64,000 nucleotides of DNA, from the NCBI GenBank assembly GCA_034932485.1, contig JAYFOQ010000003.1:4272-68271 (forward strand), written 5' to 3'. The notes below the pieces were generated by a model that was given only the letters and a program-made list of their open reading frames with translations, was not told the origin of the DNA and did no database searches. The translations under genes were made by a program, and so were the position numbers. Positions 34,836 through 44,188 of the stretch are shown in pieces. Source of the DNA: Gordonibacter sp034932485 (GTDB lineage: Bacteria; Actinomycetota; Coriobacteriia; Coriobacteriales; Eggerthellaceae). The stretch's first letter is position 1. Each line of letters opens with the position of its first letter.

Positions 34836-35714
34836 ATGATCGGCGATAAAGAAAACGTGCTCAGGTACCTGAAGGGGCAGCGCTACGAGCGCGACCCCGG
34901 CATCGTGCTGATGACCGGCGGCGACTTTCATACGGTGGAGCATGTGGAGCTTCCGATTTGCGAGCGACCTATCCATGACGAGGGTTACGACGTGTTCGGC
35001 GTGCATTGGACGGCCGCGGTGCCCGCGGCGCATTACACGCCGGGGCAGGTACCTATCTATGACGATATCGAAAACTGGCGCGCGCAGGTGAACATCCCGC
35101 GGGTCGACCGCTTCGATTGGGTGGGGTTCGCGGCCAAGGCTTCCCAGGCTGATCGCGAGAACAAGATCGTTACAGTCGTTTCGACCGTGGGCCCCTTCGA
35201 ACGGGTGAGCTGCCTCACGTCGTTCGAGGACTGTCTGGTGAACTCCATGGAAGATCCCGAGGAGTTCGGTGCGCTCATCGGCGCTCTCGCCGATTACAAG
35301 ACTGAGGTGATCGCGCGTATGTACGATGCGGCGCATCCGGAGGTATTCATGTTCCACGACGACTGGGGAACCTCTACCAGCACGTTTTTCGCCCCCGACA
35401 CGTGGCGTGCGCTATTCAAGCCGCATGTCAAGCGCATCTGCGATGCCGTTTTGGATCGCGGCATGGTGTGCGGCCTGCATTCGTGCGGTGCCATCAGCCC
35501 GTTGGTGGGCGATATCGTGGATATGGGCATAAGCTTCTGGGAAGCGCAGGGGGAGTGCAACGACTTCGATGCCCTACGCTCCCAGTATCCCGAACTCGCC
35601 ATCCTGGCAACGCCCCCTTCGAGCATGGTGGGAGGCTTCCTGAAGAGTGGGGAGTTGGGGCCGTGGAACCCGGCGAAGGGCTATGCCGAAAAGCCGGCGT
35701 TTCTCTGGGAATAA
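34836..35714 (+). CDS. Second UroD-family methyltransferase, paralogue of 28257-29156
   Basis: A 292-residue UroD-type protein sharing CERPIxxxGYDVFGVHWT, HYTPGQ and HDDWGTSTSTFF with the protein at 28257, and the zinc motif His-x-Cys (GLHSCG). The ATG at 34836 has AAGGAGG seven bases upstream. Its GC content is intermediate between the island and the host-like genes (58% in 35161-35220), so it may have arrived at another time. Two such substrate-side methyltransferases suggest two substrates feeding one corrinoid protein. A 21-bp terminator hairpin follows. Confidence 0.8.
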   Translation: MIGDKENVLRYLKGQRYERDPGIVLMTGGDFHTVEHVELPICERPIHDEGYDVFGVHWTAAVPAAHYTPGQVPIYDDIENWRAQVNIPRVDRFDWVGFAAKASQADRENKIVTVVSTVGPFERVSCLTSFEDCLVNSMEDPEEFGALIGALADYKTEVIARMYDAAHPEVFMFHDDWGTSTSTFFAPDTWRALFKPHVKRICDAVLDRGMVCGLHSCGAISPLVGDIVDMGISFWEAQGECNDFDALRSQYPELAILATPPSSMVGGFLKSGELGPWNPAKGYAEKPAFLWE

Positions 35715-35736
35715 GGTTCGCGGTCAAAGCTATACA

Positions 35737-35783
35737 GGGAAGGAGAGGGGTCGGGCACTGCGCCCGACCCCTCTCCTTCCCTG
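35737..35783. terminator. Perfect 21-bp terminator hairpin between convergent genes
   Basis: Arms 35737-35757 and 35763-35783 are exact reverse complements around ACTGC. It lies between the end of the second UroD-type gene and the end of the minus-strand Mo operon, and would stop both. Confidence 0.8.
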
Positions 35784-35804
35784 CGGGTCTTTAAAAGGTG
35801 TTCT

Positions 35805-36104
35805 CTACATAAATACGATCGTGATGTCCTTGCGGGCTGGTTCCTGCCCCTTGTCGAGGTAGGCCTTGCCGCCTCCTAGCTGTGTTCCCTGCGCATCGTA
35901 GGACATACAAACGCCCATGTACGGCTTGACGTGCTCTTGCCTGTCTTGGGCCTTGTCGGCGGCGAGTACGTACTTGTTCGCCCTCTCGTCGGCGAGGAAC
36001 TGCGCTTCGAGGTCCTGTTTCGCCGCCTCGAAGTCGATGGTGGCAAATTCGTCGATGAAGGCTTGGAATTTCTCTTCTCCCCTGATGACAAGCTTTACTT
36101 CCAT
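35805..36104 (-). CDS. Hypothetical third gene of a Mo operon
   Basis: A 99-residue protein. The ATG at 36104 is preceded by AGGAGA. Strand-like ends (MEVKLVIRG, DITIVFM) flank a charged helix rich in Glu, Asp, Ala and Lys. One cysteine only, so no cluster. It is the last gene after the [4Fe-4S] subunit and Mo subunit on the minus strand, but two strong hairpins (36139-36204) separate it from them. No family recognised; the other three intact Mo clusters here have no copy. Confidence 0.65.
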   Translation of the reverse strand: MEVKLVIRGEEKFQAFIDEFATIDFEAAKQDLEAQFLADERANKYVLAADKAQDRQEHVKPYMGVCMSYDAQGTQLGGGKAYLDKGQEPARKDITIVFM

Positions 36105-36138
36105 AACGCATCTCTCCTGGATCGAATCGGTGACGGTG

Positions 36139-36204
36139 CCTCCCGGATGCTGCTGGCTGCAGCATCCGGGAGGCGCGTATCGTGCCGACGCAGCGCGTCG
36201 GCAC
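36139..36204 (-). repeat. Two tandem perfect hairpins between operon genes
   Basis: A 15-bp perfect stem (36139-36153 with 36159-36173, loop TGGCT) and a 10-bp perfect stem (GTGCCGACGC at 36182-36191 with GCGTCGGCAC at 36195-36204) lie in the 100 bases between the [4Fe-4S] gene and the next gene. They may stabilise the upstream mRNA or partly terminate it; they could also be dispersed palindromes of the genome. Confidence 0.6.
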
Positions 36205-36205
36205 C

Positions 36206-36556
36206 TTAGCGCTCGGCGGTGGTGTAAAGCGCCCAACGCGTTTTGCCGTCCATCTTAGCCGCCAGCTCCTCAACCTTGCCGTAATACAGGCACCATGCCT
36301 GGCAGGCCTGCACGCAAGCGGGCAGCTTGCCCGTGGCCGTGCGTGCGCTGCAGAGGTCGCAGGCCTTCGTGACGGTGGGGTTGTATGTCCATTCGTAGGG
36401 CGTTTCGGTAGCGATGTCGGTCTCGTAGCGATACGGTCCGACTTCGGTCAGCTTGATGCCGAATTCTCCGGCTTGCAAGCCAAGTTCGTTTCGGCAGGCT
36501 ACCTCACAGGAATGGCATCCCGTGCAGTATTCGTAGTTGATTAGTAAACCTTTCAT
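36206..36556 (-). CDS. [4Fe-4S] ferredoxin-like small subunit
   Basis: A 116-residue electron-transfer subunit. Eight ligands for two [4Fe-4S] clusters: CTGCHSCEVAC near the start, then CDLC and CVQAC, with the extra conserved Cys in QAWC. It follows the Mo subunit by 17 bases and would pass electrons to or from it in the cytoplasm. Closest in pattern to the subunit at 43850 (both start MKG(L/I)LINYE(Y/F)CTGCHSC). Confidence 0.92.
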   Translation of the reverse strand: MKGLLINYEYCTGCHSCEVACRNELGLQAGEFGIKLTEVGPYRYETDIATETPYEWTYNPTVTKACDLCSARTATGKLPACVQACQAWCLYYGKVEELAAKMDGKTRWALYTTAER

Positions 36557-36573
36557 GTGGAATCGCCTCCTTT

Positions 36574-38997
36574 CTATTTGATGACGGTAACGACTGGCTC
36601 TTCGACCGGTTCGTAGGGCTTTCCGGGTTCATAAGGCGCGAAGTCGCCCTTTTCGGCGATGATGTCGTGCGGCAGCACGTCGCTGTCTTTGCAAGGGTAG
36701 ATCTTGCAGAGCATGCTTTTGATGGCGCTTCCGATGCCGCCTTGTCCGGTGCGGAAGGCTTCAGTCATGTTGTTGAGGTTCGAATCGTAGGTACCGTAGA
36801 AGTTCGGCTCGGCACCGTCCTGCTCGGGGAACCACCAGCCGTGCTCAGCGTGCACGCGACCAGGCATAACCTCGATAGTGGCCTTCACCTTCTGGCGGAA
36901 GCGCGCTCCGCGGCTGTTCTCGACCCAGACCCAATCGCCGTTGCGTACGTCGTAGCGCTCGCAGTCGGCCGGGTTCACCATAATAAGCGGATCGGGGTGG
37001 AACTCGCGCATGGTGGGGAGTTGCCGGTGCTCGGAGTGGAAGAACTCGAACGAGCGCCCACCGCCGGAGAGGATGATGGGGAACTCCCGGTAGGTTTCGG
37101 GCGTGGAAAGCGGGCTCTCGGGCGGCTCGATGTGATAGGGCAGCGGATCGACGCCCCAGTGGTCGTAGCCAAACGACCACAGTTCGATACGCCCGGTGGG
37201 CGTGTTGAAGCCTGGTTGGCCGTCGGGGCGCAGCATACCCTTTTCGTACTTGCGGTACGTGGCGTCCCAATCCCAGTAGGCCGTGCCGTTGCAGCTGGTA
37301 TCGCTGGGGTTCTCGACGGTTTCCTGCCAGGTGCGGTCGTACTCGGTGCCGTTCGGGTTTAACTGGTCGGTCAGATACCAGGTGCACCACTCCTTGTCGT
37401 CGGCCCACGGCCAGTGTTCAGGCTTAATGCGCTTCCCCAGTTCGAGGCAAATCTGTTCGTCTGATTTCGCCTCGTAGAAGTCGGTTACTTTCACCATGGT
37501 ACGTACGGGTGTCCACCAAGTACGGCACGAGTTGCGCTCGCAGCTCATGGCAACGGGTAGTACAATGTCGGCCACGGCTTGGGCGGTGGGTGTCATGAAC
37601 GGGTCGGCCACCACGATGAAGGGTACCTTCAAAAGTGCGGCGCGTGTACGTGCTGGATCCATCGATGCGCAGGCAAGTGCGTTTGAGCTTTGCACCCAGA
37701 ACATCTGGATAGAGTAGGGTTCGCCCGTCTCGATGGCAGCTAGGATGGCATCGGTGTCGGCGCACGACACGATGTTGGACTCGTTGATGCCAGAGGTGGC
37801 GGGAATAAGCTTCTTGGCGTACACTGCGGGATCGATGTACTCGTCGCCCAGGCCGTAACGTTTTTCTATGAGGAAAGCGCAGCGGTACAGCGCATTACCG
37901 CCCGGGTTATCGATGTTGCCGGTGATAGCCATGAGATCGGCCACGGCCTCGGTTACGCCGAGTGCGGCGATCTGCTGTTCGAAGGCGAGTCCCCACTGGC
38001 AGGCGCAGCTTGATGAAGTGGCGATGAGACGTGCGGCTCCTCGTAATGTCTCAGGGTCAACATCACAGAGCGGGCTTGCCCATTCGGGCGTCTTGTCGGC
38101 TACGCGTTCGGCTAGCGCATCGAAGCCGTATGTCCAGCAGTCCACAAACTCGTGGTCGTAGAGGTCTTCGTTGATAACCACGTTGAGCAGTGCCATGGCG
38201 ACGATAGCGTCGGTACCGGGGCGTACGGGCAGCCAGTGGGCTGCACGCGCTCCCCACCAGGTCAGGCGTGGGTCTACGGAGATGATCTGCGAGCCCATCT
38301 GTACACACTGAACCAGCCAGTGACCCAAGAAGCCGTCGGCATTCGACTTGATGGGCTCGTTGCCCCATATGAGAATGACACCGGGGTGCTTCCATTCGGG
38401 ATTTGCATAGCGGTCGTGATGAGCTTGTGATGCGTCGACGATAATCATGTCGCCGTACTTCGCCGACGTGCCAATCATTCGTGGTAGATAGCAGGCAAAT
38501 CCAGTGAAGCCAAACGTGGACACATTAGGGGTCTCCATGCAGGCAGATGCGAAGTAAGGTACTTGCCAGCCGATGTTGCGGCCGGTGCCGTGTACGACCA
38601 CGATGGATTCTGATCCGTACTCTTTTTTAATAGAGAGCACTTTCTGGGTGATCTCGTCGTAGGCTTCGTCCCAGCTAATGCGCTCCCACTTGTTCTCGCC
38701 GCGCTTGCCGGTGCGTCGCAATGGATATTTTAAACGGTCGGGATGGTTTACTGCTTCAGGTAAGTCTAAGCAACGCATACATAGCTTTCCGTTAGCTACT
38801 GCGTTGAGGGGGTCGCCTTCCACCTTCTCAAGCTTATTATCTTTGGTATAGAGCAATACGCCACAGCCCATGTGACAGCCAGGGGGGGACCAGTGCGTTG
38901 TGCGCGTAACGGTGAAATCTCCTTCTTGCCACTGCCATTCTCCTTCATGATAGGCCTTGCGATCGAGCTTCTCGAGAAACTCTTTGTAGTCGGCCAT
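36574..38997 (-). CDS. Mo-bisMGD oxidoreductase catalytic subunit
   Basis: An 807-residue DMSO reductase-family enzyme. N-terminal [4Fe-4S] cysteines C41, C45, C73 and C76 are intact (PGCHMGCG and KLCMRC); Cys169 (GFACYLPR) is the likely molybdenum ligand by alignment; HGWWFPEQ lies near the end. The ATG at 38997 has AAAGGAG upstream. No Tat signal, so cytoplasmic. It is co-transcribed with the [4Fe-4S] subunit and diverges from a membrane LuxR regulator at 39486. Relatives include transhydroxylases, acetylene hydratase and the catechol dehydroxylases of gut Coriobacteriia; the actual substrate is not readable. Confidence 0.92.
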   Translation of the reverse strand: MADYKEFLEKLDRKAYHEGEWQWQEGDFTVTRTTHWSPPGCHMGCGVLLYTKDNKLEKVEGDPLNAVANGKLCMRCLDLPEAVNHPDRLKYPLRRTGKRGENKWERISWDEAYDEITQKVLSIKKEYGSESIVVVHGTGRNIGWQVPYFASACMETPNVSTFGFTGFACYLPRMIGTSAKYGDMIIVDASQAHHDRYANPEWKHPGVILIWGNEPIKSNADGFLGHWLVQCVQMGSQIISVDPRLTWWGARAAHWLPVRPGTDAIVAMALLNVVINEDLYDHEFVDCWTYGFDALAERVADKTPEWASPLCDVDPETLRGAARLIATSSSCACQWGLAFEQQIAALGVTEAVADLMAITGNIDNPGGNALYRCAFLIEKRYGLGDEYIDPAVYAKKLIPATSGINESNIVSCADTDAILAAIETGEPYSIQMFWVQSSNALACASMDPARTRAALLKVPFIVVADPFMTPTAQAVADIVLPVAMSCERNSCRTWWTPVRTMVKVTDFYEAKSDEQICLELGKRIKPEHWPWADDKEWCTWYLTDQLNPNGTEYDRTWQETVENPSDTSCNGTAYWDWDATYRKYEKGMLRPDGQPGFNTPTGRIELWSFGYDHWGVDPLPYHIEPPESPLSTPETYREFPIILSGGGRSFEFFHSEHRQLPTMREFHPDPLIMVNPADCERYDVRNGDWVWVENSRGARFRQKVKATIEVMPGRVHAEHGWWFPEQDGAEPNFYGTYDSNLNNMTEAFRTGQGGIGSAIKSMLCKIYPCKDSDVLPHDIIAEKGDFAPYEPGKPYEPVEEPVVTVIK

Positions 38998-39485
38998 GGT
39001 GCTCCTTTCTCATTGTGGTAAACCCACTCTGGGTTCTCGCCTGTTATGGATTTTAGGGGGGTGTTGTAATAAGGGCATGCCGTCAGATTCCCTATTTACG
39101 AGGTAGGCCACCGAAAACTATGGGGTGTCACGACTAATTTGGGAACGTGTACGTACGGCTATGAACTTCTTTGGGGTGGCAGCAATCCATGGCTTGCGAA
39201 AGCCGGCTTCGGTATGCGAAATAACACCTTATCTTCGTGAATAGCCTAATACTCCACGCCCTATCCTTGTGCCATGACATCACGTTTTGTTCTATGCTGG
39301 AAAGGTGAAAGATAGGCTCCGTAAGCAACGTATTCGATCTTGATGACCTGTTTGCGGAGGATTGAGGAGGAGTGATATAAAAAGCGGACGCGTTTGGCTA
39401 TTCCATTTCTGCCGATCGTACATAAGCGCGTCTTACAGTTCTGCTCACAATATTTAGCGATAACTTTTCAGGGGGTTGAGGATCG
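38998..39485. other. Divergent control region
   Basis: This region of 488 bases between the Mo operon and its divergent regulator holds no gene. Possible signals are TTGCGG with TATAAA 18 bases later (39352-39381) reading toward the regulator, and ATGGGGTGT at 39120-39128, which recurs inverted at 41203-41211 before the next Mo operon. Confidence 0.4.
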
Positions 39486-41105
39486 TTGAAGACGGATCAT
39501 GACGCAGAGTTGATGCACGAGATAATCGCGGGAGATGGTGGCCGAGGGGAATGGCTTTTGGTGAACCCACGCATGCTCGTAGGTCTTGTTGGAGCCGTAG
39601 CCTGTTACGCTTGGTTGTTCCTCATGGTAGGAACTTCGGCGTTTGTGCCTTATGTGGACGAACGCAGTGCGGTTATTGGCGGTTCCCATTTCGGTTTTGT
39701 TGTTGGTGTTGCTGCTTCTCTTGTGACTACCTGGTTGCTCTCGGATTTCTTCGCTCGCCACAAGCTACTTCAATTTATACTTGCCGCTGTCCTTACGGCA
39801 ATAGGGTGCCTGACATTGTGGCTGTTCCGTCTCAACTGGGAGTGGCTGCCATATGCAACGTTGTTCACGGGGTTGGGTTTTGGGCTACTGTACAGCCTCT
39901 ACGGTGAGTTCGTTTGTCTATACTTTCATGCTTCGATAAAAGCCTATGTATTGGGTATTTTTCTAAGCGCTGCCTTAGCGTGTGCGGGTTTACTGTTTTC
40001 CGGAGCCGAGACAAGCTTTTTCTTCGCCATTGTATTTCCCCTGTTGGCGTTTGCGGCTTATGTCTGTGTGCTTGTATTTTTCCATCTTGACAGGCGTACG
40101 GTGATTGGGCATGAAGTTTCGGATTCGCGACATCGTGTCGTGTGGCGTTCATATTTGGCCACGTTAACGGCGGGTATGGCGGCTGGCTATGGGTTGGGTT
40201 GTTTGTTGTCGAACGAGACCGTGCAGTCGGGTGCTTACGGATTGGCTGAGGCGCTGGTGGTATTGACATGCGCGGGACTACTCTTCGATGCTTGTCGCAA
40301 GAACCGTATTGGTGAGACGTTGACCATGCGGTTTTTCTTACCGTTTGCAGCCGTTGTGGCCTTTCCTCTTATGTTCGTGTCTCAACCGGGCAAGTTTGTA
40401 TTCGCTATTTTATTGTTGTGTGGTTCGATCTTCCCTATAACGTGCTCACTGTCGGCGATGTGCAAGCATGTCGTTTTGTGCGATCTTGCTCCTATCAGGG
40501 CATTCTCTTTTGGGCGGTTTGTGTGTTTTGTCGGTATTGCGCTGGGTATGGCCTTGGCGTTTGGGGGATTTCTCCACGATGGATGGGGCGGCTTTTCGTA
40601 TGAGACTACGTCCACTGCCTCGGTTGTTGTGTTTATGATTTTAGTCATCTTCTCGGCATCTTTCGTTATGATTGAGGATAACTACCCCGATGAGGCGCGG
40701 ATCAAGCGTACAAAAACTTGCGCTGCTGGTAATGCTTCTGCCCTTGAGGTTGCTCCAGGTACACCGATCCGACTGATTGAGGGGGCTTCCGACGAGCCGG
40801 AGCAGGGGAGTACGGATCGTGCGGCGCGTCCGGGGATATTTCATATTAAGTGCGAGATCGTGGCAAAGCAGTATGGGCTCTCTAATCGTCAGCGTGAAGT
40901 ATTAGGCATGCTGGCGAAAGGGCGTAATGCCGATTACATAACCGAGAAGCTTATTATATCGTCTCATACGGCCAAGGCGCACATTTACAATATCTATCAA
41001 AAGACAGGAGTTCATTCACGCCAAGAGCTCATGGATCTGGTTGAAGATACTGATGTTTCCGATGGTGGTTCGATGGTTCGCGATATCCTCGCAGACTGGC
41101 GCTAG
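39486..41105 (+). CDS. Membrane-anchored LuxR-family regulator
   Basis: A 539-residue protein: residues about 25-400 form about 12 membrane helices, then a polar linker, and residues about 455-525 carry a LuxR helix-turn-helix (LSNRQREVLGMLAKGRNADYI, then SSHTAKAHIYNIYQKTG). The TTG start has GAGG six bases upstream. Such proteins are expanded in Eggerthellaceae and sit beside Mo-enzyme operons, where they probably sense the substrate at the membrane. It diverges from the Mo operon at 38997 and precedes another at 41311, so it may control either or both. Confidence 0.9.
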   Translation: MKTDHDAELMHEIIAGDGGRGEWLLVNPRMLVGLVGAVACYAWLFLMVGTSAFVPYVDERSAVIGGSHFGFVVGVAASLVTTWLLSDFFARHKLLQFILAAVLTAIGCLTLWLFRLNWEWLPYATLFTGLGFGLLYSLYGEFVCLYFHASIKAYVLGIFLSAALACAGLLFSGAETSFFFAIVFPLLAFAAYVCVLVFFHLDRRTVIGHEVSDSRHRVVWRSYLATLTAGMAAGYGLGCLLSNETVQSGAYGLAEALVVLTCAGLLFDACRKNRIGETLTMRFFLPFAAVVAFPLMFVSQPGKFVFAILLLCGSIFPITCSLSAMCKHVVLCDLAPIRAFSFGRFVCFVGIALGMALAFGGFLHDGWGGFSYETTSTASVVVFMILVIFSASFVMIEDNYPDEARIKRTKTCAAGNASALEVAPGTPIRLIEGASDEPEQGSTDRAARPGIFHIKCEIVAKQYGLSNRQREVLGMLAKGRNADYITEKLIISSHTAKAHIYNIYQKTGVHSRQELMDLVEDTDVSDGGSMVRDILADWR

Positions 41106-41180
41106 CGTATATTTGATCGGAGCTGCCGTCATTTCGACGAATGGTCGCCTTCTTCTTACTTACACTAATCCTTTACGCCT

Positions 41181-41216
41181 TACTTTTGTAAAGTAGCGTT
41201 TCACACCCCATGAAAC
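41181..41216 (+). promoter_or_regulatory. Two small palindromes before a Mo operon
   Basis: TACTTT-TGT-AAAGTA (41181-41195) and GTTTCA-N7-TGAAAC (41198-41216) are back to back, about 95-130 bases before the Mo-enzyme start. They look like operator half-sites for a dimeric regulator such as the LuxR protein encoded just upstream. Confidence 0.45.
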
Positions 41217-41310
41217 CCGTTTTATTCTCACGTACCTTAGGCGATGCAGGCGACTAGCCTGTACCGCGCTGCTGCTTTCAGGCGGCAAGACGAGAGAGGA
41301 GACGAGGCCC

Positions 41311-43848
41311 ATGCTTTTCGATTATCGAGAGTTTCTCGACGGCGTCGATCGTAGGGCATACCACGAAGGGGAATGGCAGTGGGAAGAAGATGGCTATACA
41401 GTCACTCGCACGTATTCCTATTCTGCGCCAGGATGTCATGACTCGTGCGGCGTGCTTATGTACGTCAAGGACGGCAAGTTAGAGAAGGTGGAGGGTGACC
41501 CACTGGATCCCTGCGCCAACGGTCGTTTGTGTATGCGTTGTTTGAACCTTGAAGAGGCAGCGAACTATCCCGACCGCCCGAAGTATCCACTTAAACGGGT
41601 GGGAAAGCGCGGTGAGAACAAGTGGGAGCGTATTAGCTGGGAAGAAGCGCTTGACACGATTGCCACTTGGATCAAGGAGAACCTTGATGATGCGGGATAC
41701 GGGCGTGAATCTATCTTTGTAAATCATGGCACCGGGCGCAATATCTCGTCATGGGTACCGTTTCTGGGTGGTGCGTGTTTGGGTACTCCAAATATTGGTG
41801 CCATTGGGTTTTCGGGATATTCCTGTTATCTGCCGCGTACATGCGGCACGGCAGCCGGCATCGGGGATTTCCCGATCGTTGATGCCTCAGAGGGGCATGA
41901 GGATCGTTACGCGAATCCCGAATGGGAGCGCCCCGACGTAGTGGTTGTTTGGGGTTGTGAACCGCTGCGTTCGAATGCAGATGGATACTTAGGGCATTGG
42001 TTGAATGTGTGCATGCAAATGGGGACGGAGTTTGTTTCCATTGATCCGCAACTTACGTGGTGGAGCGTGCGCTCTGAGTACTGGCTTCCTATTCGTCCCG
42101 CTACCGACCTAGCTCTTGCGTTGGCATGGCTGAACGTCATTACGACCGAAGATCTTATCGATCATGAGTTTGTAGACTGCTGGTGTGCTTACTATGACGA
42201 ATTGAAGGCCCATGTGGCGCAGTTTACGCCTGTCTGGGCTGCTGAGATATGCCAAGTTCCGGCTGAAGATATAGCCGCTGCGGCGCGCTTCTATGCTACT
42301 GCTAAACGCGGAGCGATCCAATGGGGCTTGGCCTTTGACACGCAGGTGGACTCTATCCAACTCTGTCAGACGGTGAGCAACCTGATGAGCGTGTGTGGCA
42401 ATATCGATCGTCCTGGCACAAACATTCTTGTGCGCAACGGCTTTGAGATCAATCCCGGCTATGCTACCGCGCAGCTATATTGCGACCCCGAAACGTTCTC
42501 GAAAAAGTTGACGGTGGATTTAGTTCATCCCGGATGCGTACAGTTCATCGGTATGGCCGATTGTGATGCTGTTAACCGCGCATTCGAGACGGGGGAGCCG
42601 TATCCCATCAAGATGTTCTGGTCTCAGGGCTCCAATGGTATCAGCTGTTCGGTGACGGCTGCGCCCCGTGTGCACAAGATGCTTGAAAACGTTGAGTTCT
42701 GCGTGGTGGCTGATCCGTATATGACGCCGACGGCAGTTGCCTACGCCGACATCTTCCTGCCCCTTAAGACCACGGCAGAGCGTGATTCTATGCGTGTGTG
42801 GTGGACACCCTTGCGCGCCATGAAAGCTGTAAGCGAATGGTACGAGGCAAAATCTGATGAGGAGCTTATTGTGGCGTTGGGAAACAAGCTCAACCCGGAG
42901 CTGTTCCAAAAACGCTGGCCTACACTCGAAGCGCTACTCCAGGATTATCTGGATGTTGGCTTTAATCTCTATGATCCCGACACCGGCAAAAGCTACAAGA
43001 GTGCTGGCCGCTCAAAGTCGGGCATGGTTGAGGTGGAGGATGTTCACACTGACTATTGGAAACGCCATCATGCCGATGGTACCTGCAGCTTCGATGCGCT
43101 CGTGGCCAAGGGCGGCTATGAATATGACGACTTTTGCGCCACCTACCACAAATACGAGAAGGGCTTGTTGCGTCCTGATGGCCAGCCGGGCTTCGCTACA
43201 CCCAGTGGTCGTATTGAACTGGTGCCGTTTGTCACGTTCGGGGCATGGGGTATCCCTCCTTTGGCTGAGCATGTGGAGTCGCTGACGGCCGAGCGGTGGT
43301 TGCACGACGAAGAGTACCGCAAAGAGTATCCGTTTATCTGCATGAATGGTTCTCGGTCCTACGAGTTCTTCCACTCTGAGAACCGCCAGCAGAAAACTAT
43401 GCGTGAATTCCATCCCGATCCGTTGGTTAAAGTGAGTGTGCAGACGGCTGAGGAATACGGACTGCATGAGGGTGACTGGATCTGGCTTGAGAATACCGAA
43501 GGTCGCTGCCGTCAGAAAGTTACTGTCGACGCGACCCTTAATCCTAACTATGTGCATGCCGAACATGGCTGGTGGTTCCCTGAGCAGGAGCCAGCCTTTC
43601 CTCACCTGTACGGCACGTTTGACTGCAACATAAACAATTTGACGGCTTCCTACGAAACGGGCTTTGGTGGCATCGGTAATCCACTAAAGAGTATCTGCTG
43701 CAAGATATACAAGTGTGCTGACGATGAGGTGGAACCCACTCCGGGCGAAGTGGTTACCCGGCTCGGCGGATTCCGCAGCAATTATGTGGCGGGACAGCCT
43801 TTTGCGTGGACGACCGACAACACGACACGCGAGGGAGGACGATTCTAA
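41311..43848 (+). CDS. Mo-bisMGD oxidoreductase catalytic subunit
   Basis: An 845-residue DMSO reductase-family enzyme closest in layout to the one at 36574-38997 (shared opening YREFLDGVDRRAYHEGEWQW-like). Cluster cysteines C42, C46, C74 and C77 are intact; Cys172 (GYSCYLPR) is the likely Mo ligand; HGWWFPEQ is present near the end. The start has GAGGAG upstream. No Tat signal. The [4Fe-4S] subunit follows with one base between stop and start, and an MFS carrier comes after. Probable cytoplasmic reductase, dehydroxylase or transhydroxylase; substrate unknown. Confidence 0.92.
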   Translation: MLFDYREFLDGVDRRAYHEGEWQWEEDGYTVTRTYSYSAPGCHDSCGVLMYVKDGKLEKVEGDPLDPCANGRLCMRCLNLEEAANYPDRPKYPLKRVGKRGENKWERISWEEALDTIATWIKENLDDAGYGRESIFVNHGTGRNISSWVPFLGGACLGTPNIGAIGFSGYSCYLPRTCGTAAGIGDFPIVDASEGHEDRYANPEWERPDVVVVWGCEPLRSNADGYLGHWLNVCMQMGTEFVSIDPQLTWWSVRSEYWLPIRPATDLALALAWLNVITTEDLIDHEFVDCWCAYYDELKAHVAQFTPVWAAEICQVPAEDIAAAARFYATAKRGAIQWGLAFDTQVDSIQLCQTVSNLMSVCGNIDRPGTNILVRNGFEINPGYATAQLYCDPETFSKKLTVDLVHPGCVQFIGMADCDAVNRAFETGEPYPIKMFWSQGSNGISCSVTAAPRVHKMLENVEFCVVADPYMTPTAVAYADIFLPLKTTAERDSMRVWWTPLRAMKAVSEWYEAKSDEELIVALGNKLNPELFQKRWPTLEALLQDYLDVGFNLYDPDTGKSYKSAGRSKSGMVEVEDVHTDYWKRHHADGTCSFDALVAKGGYEYDDFCATYHKYEKGLLRPDGQPGFATPSGRIELVPFVTFGAWGIPPLAEHVESLTAERWLHDEEYRKEYPFICMNGSRSYEFFHSENRQQKTMREFHPDPLVKVSVQTAEEYGLHEGDWIWLENTEGRCRQKVTVDATLNPNYVHAEHGWWFPEQEPAFPHLYGTFDCNINNLTASYETGFGGIGNPLKSICCKIYKCADDEVEPTPGEVVTRLGGFRSNYVAGQPFAWTTDNTTREGGRF

Positions 43849-43849
43849 G

Positions 43850-44188
43850 ATGAAGGGCATTCTGATCAACTACGAGTTCTGCACAGGTTGCCATTCCTGT
43901 GAGGTGGCCTGCAAGAAGCACCTAGGACTGCCCGAAGGCGAGTTCGGCATCAAGCTGACCGAGACGGGCCCCTATGAGTACCAGGGCAAGACCGGCAAGG
44001 AACGCTGGGAGTGGACTTGGCTGCCTGTCATGACGAAGGCATGCGATATGTGCACCGACCGCGTGGACCAGGGTAAGATGCCCATGTGCGTGCAGCATTG
44101 TCAAGCTTGGTGCATGTACTACGGCGAAGTGGGGGATCTGGCGAAGAAGCTAGACGGCACCTCGCGCTGCGCAATTTTTACGCGCTGA
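43850..44188 (+). CDS. [4Fe-4S] ferredoxin-like small subunit
   Basis: A 112-residue partner with two complete cluster motifs (CTGCHSCEVAC; CDMC and CVQHC) plus the conserved QAWC cysteine. The ATG at 43850 begins one base after the stop of the Mo subunit, and its ribosome site GGGAGG lies in the end of that gene, showing tight coupling. A hairpin follows at 44210-44243. Confidence 0.92.
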   Translation: MKGILINYEFCTGCHSCEVACKKHLGLPEGEFGIKLTETGPYEYQGKTGKERWEWTWLPVMTKACDMCTDRVDQGKMPMCVQHCQAWCMYYGEVGDLAKKLDGTSRCAIFTR

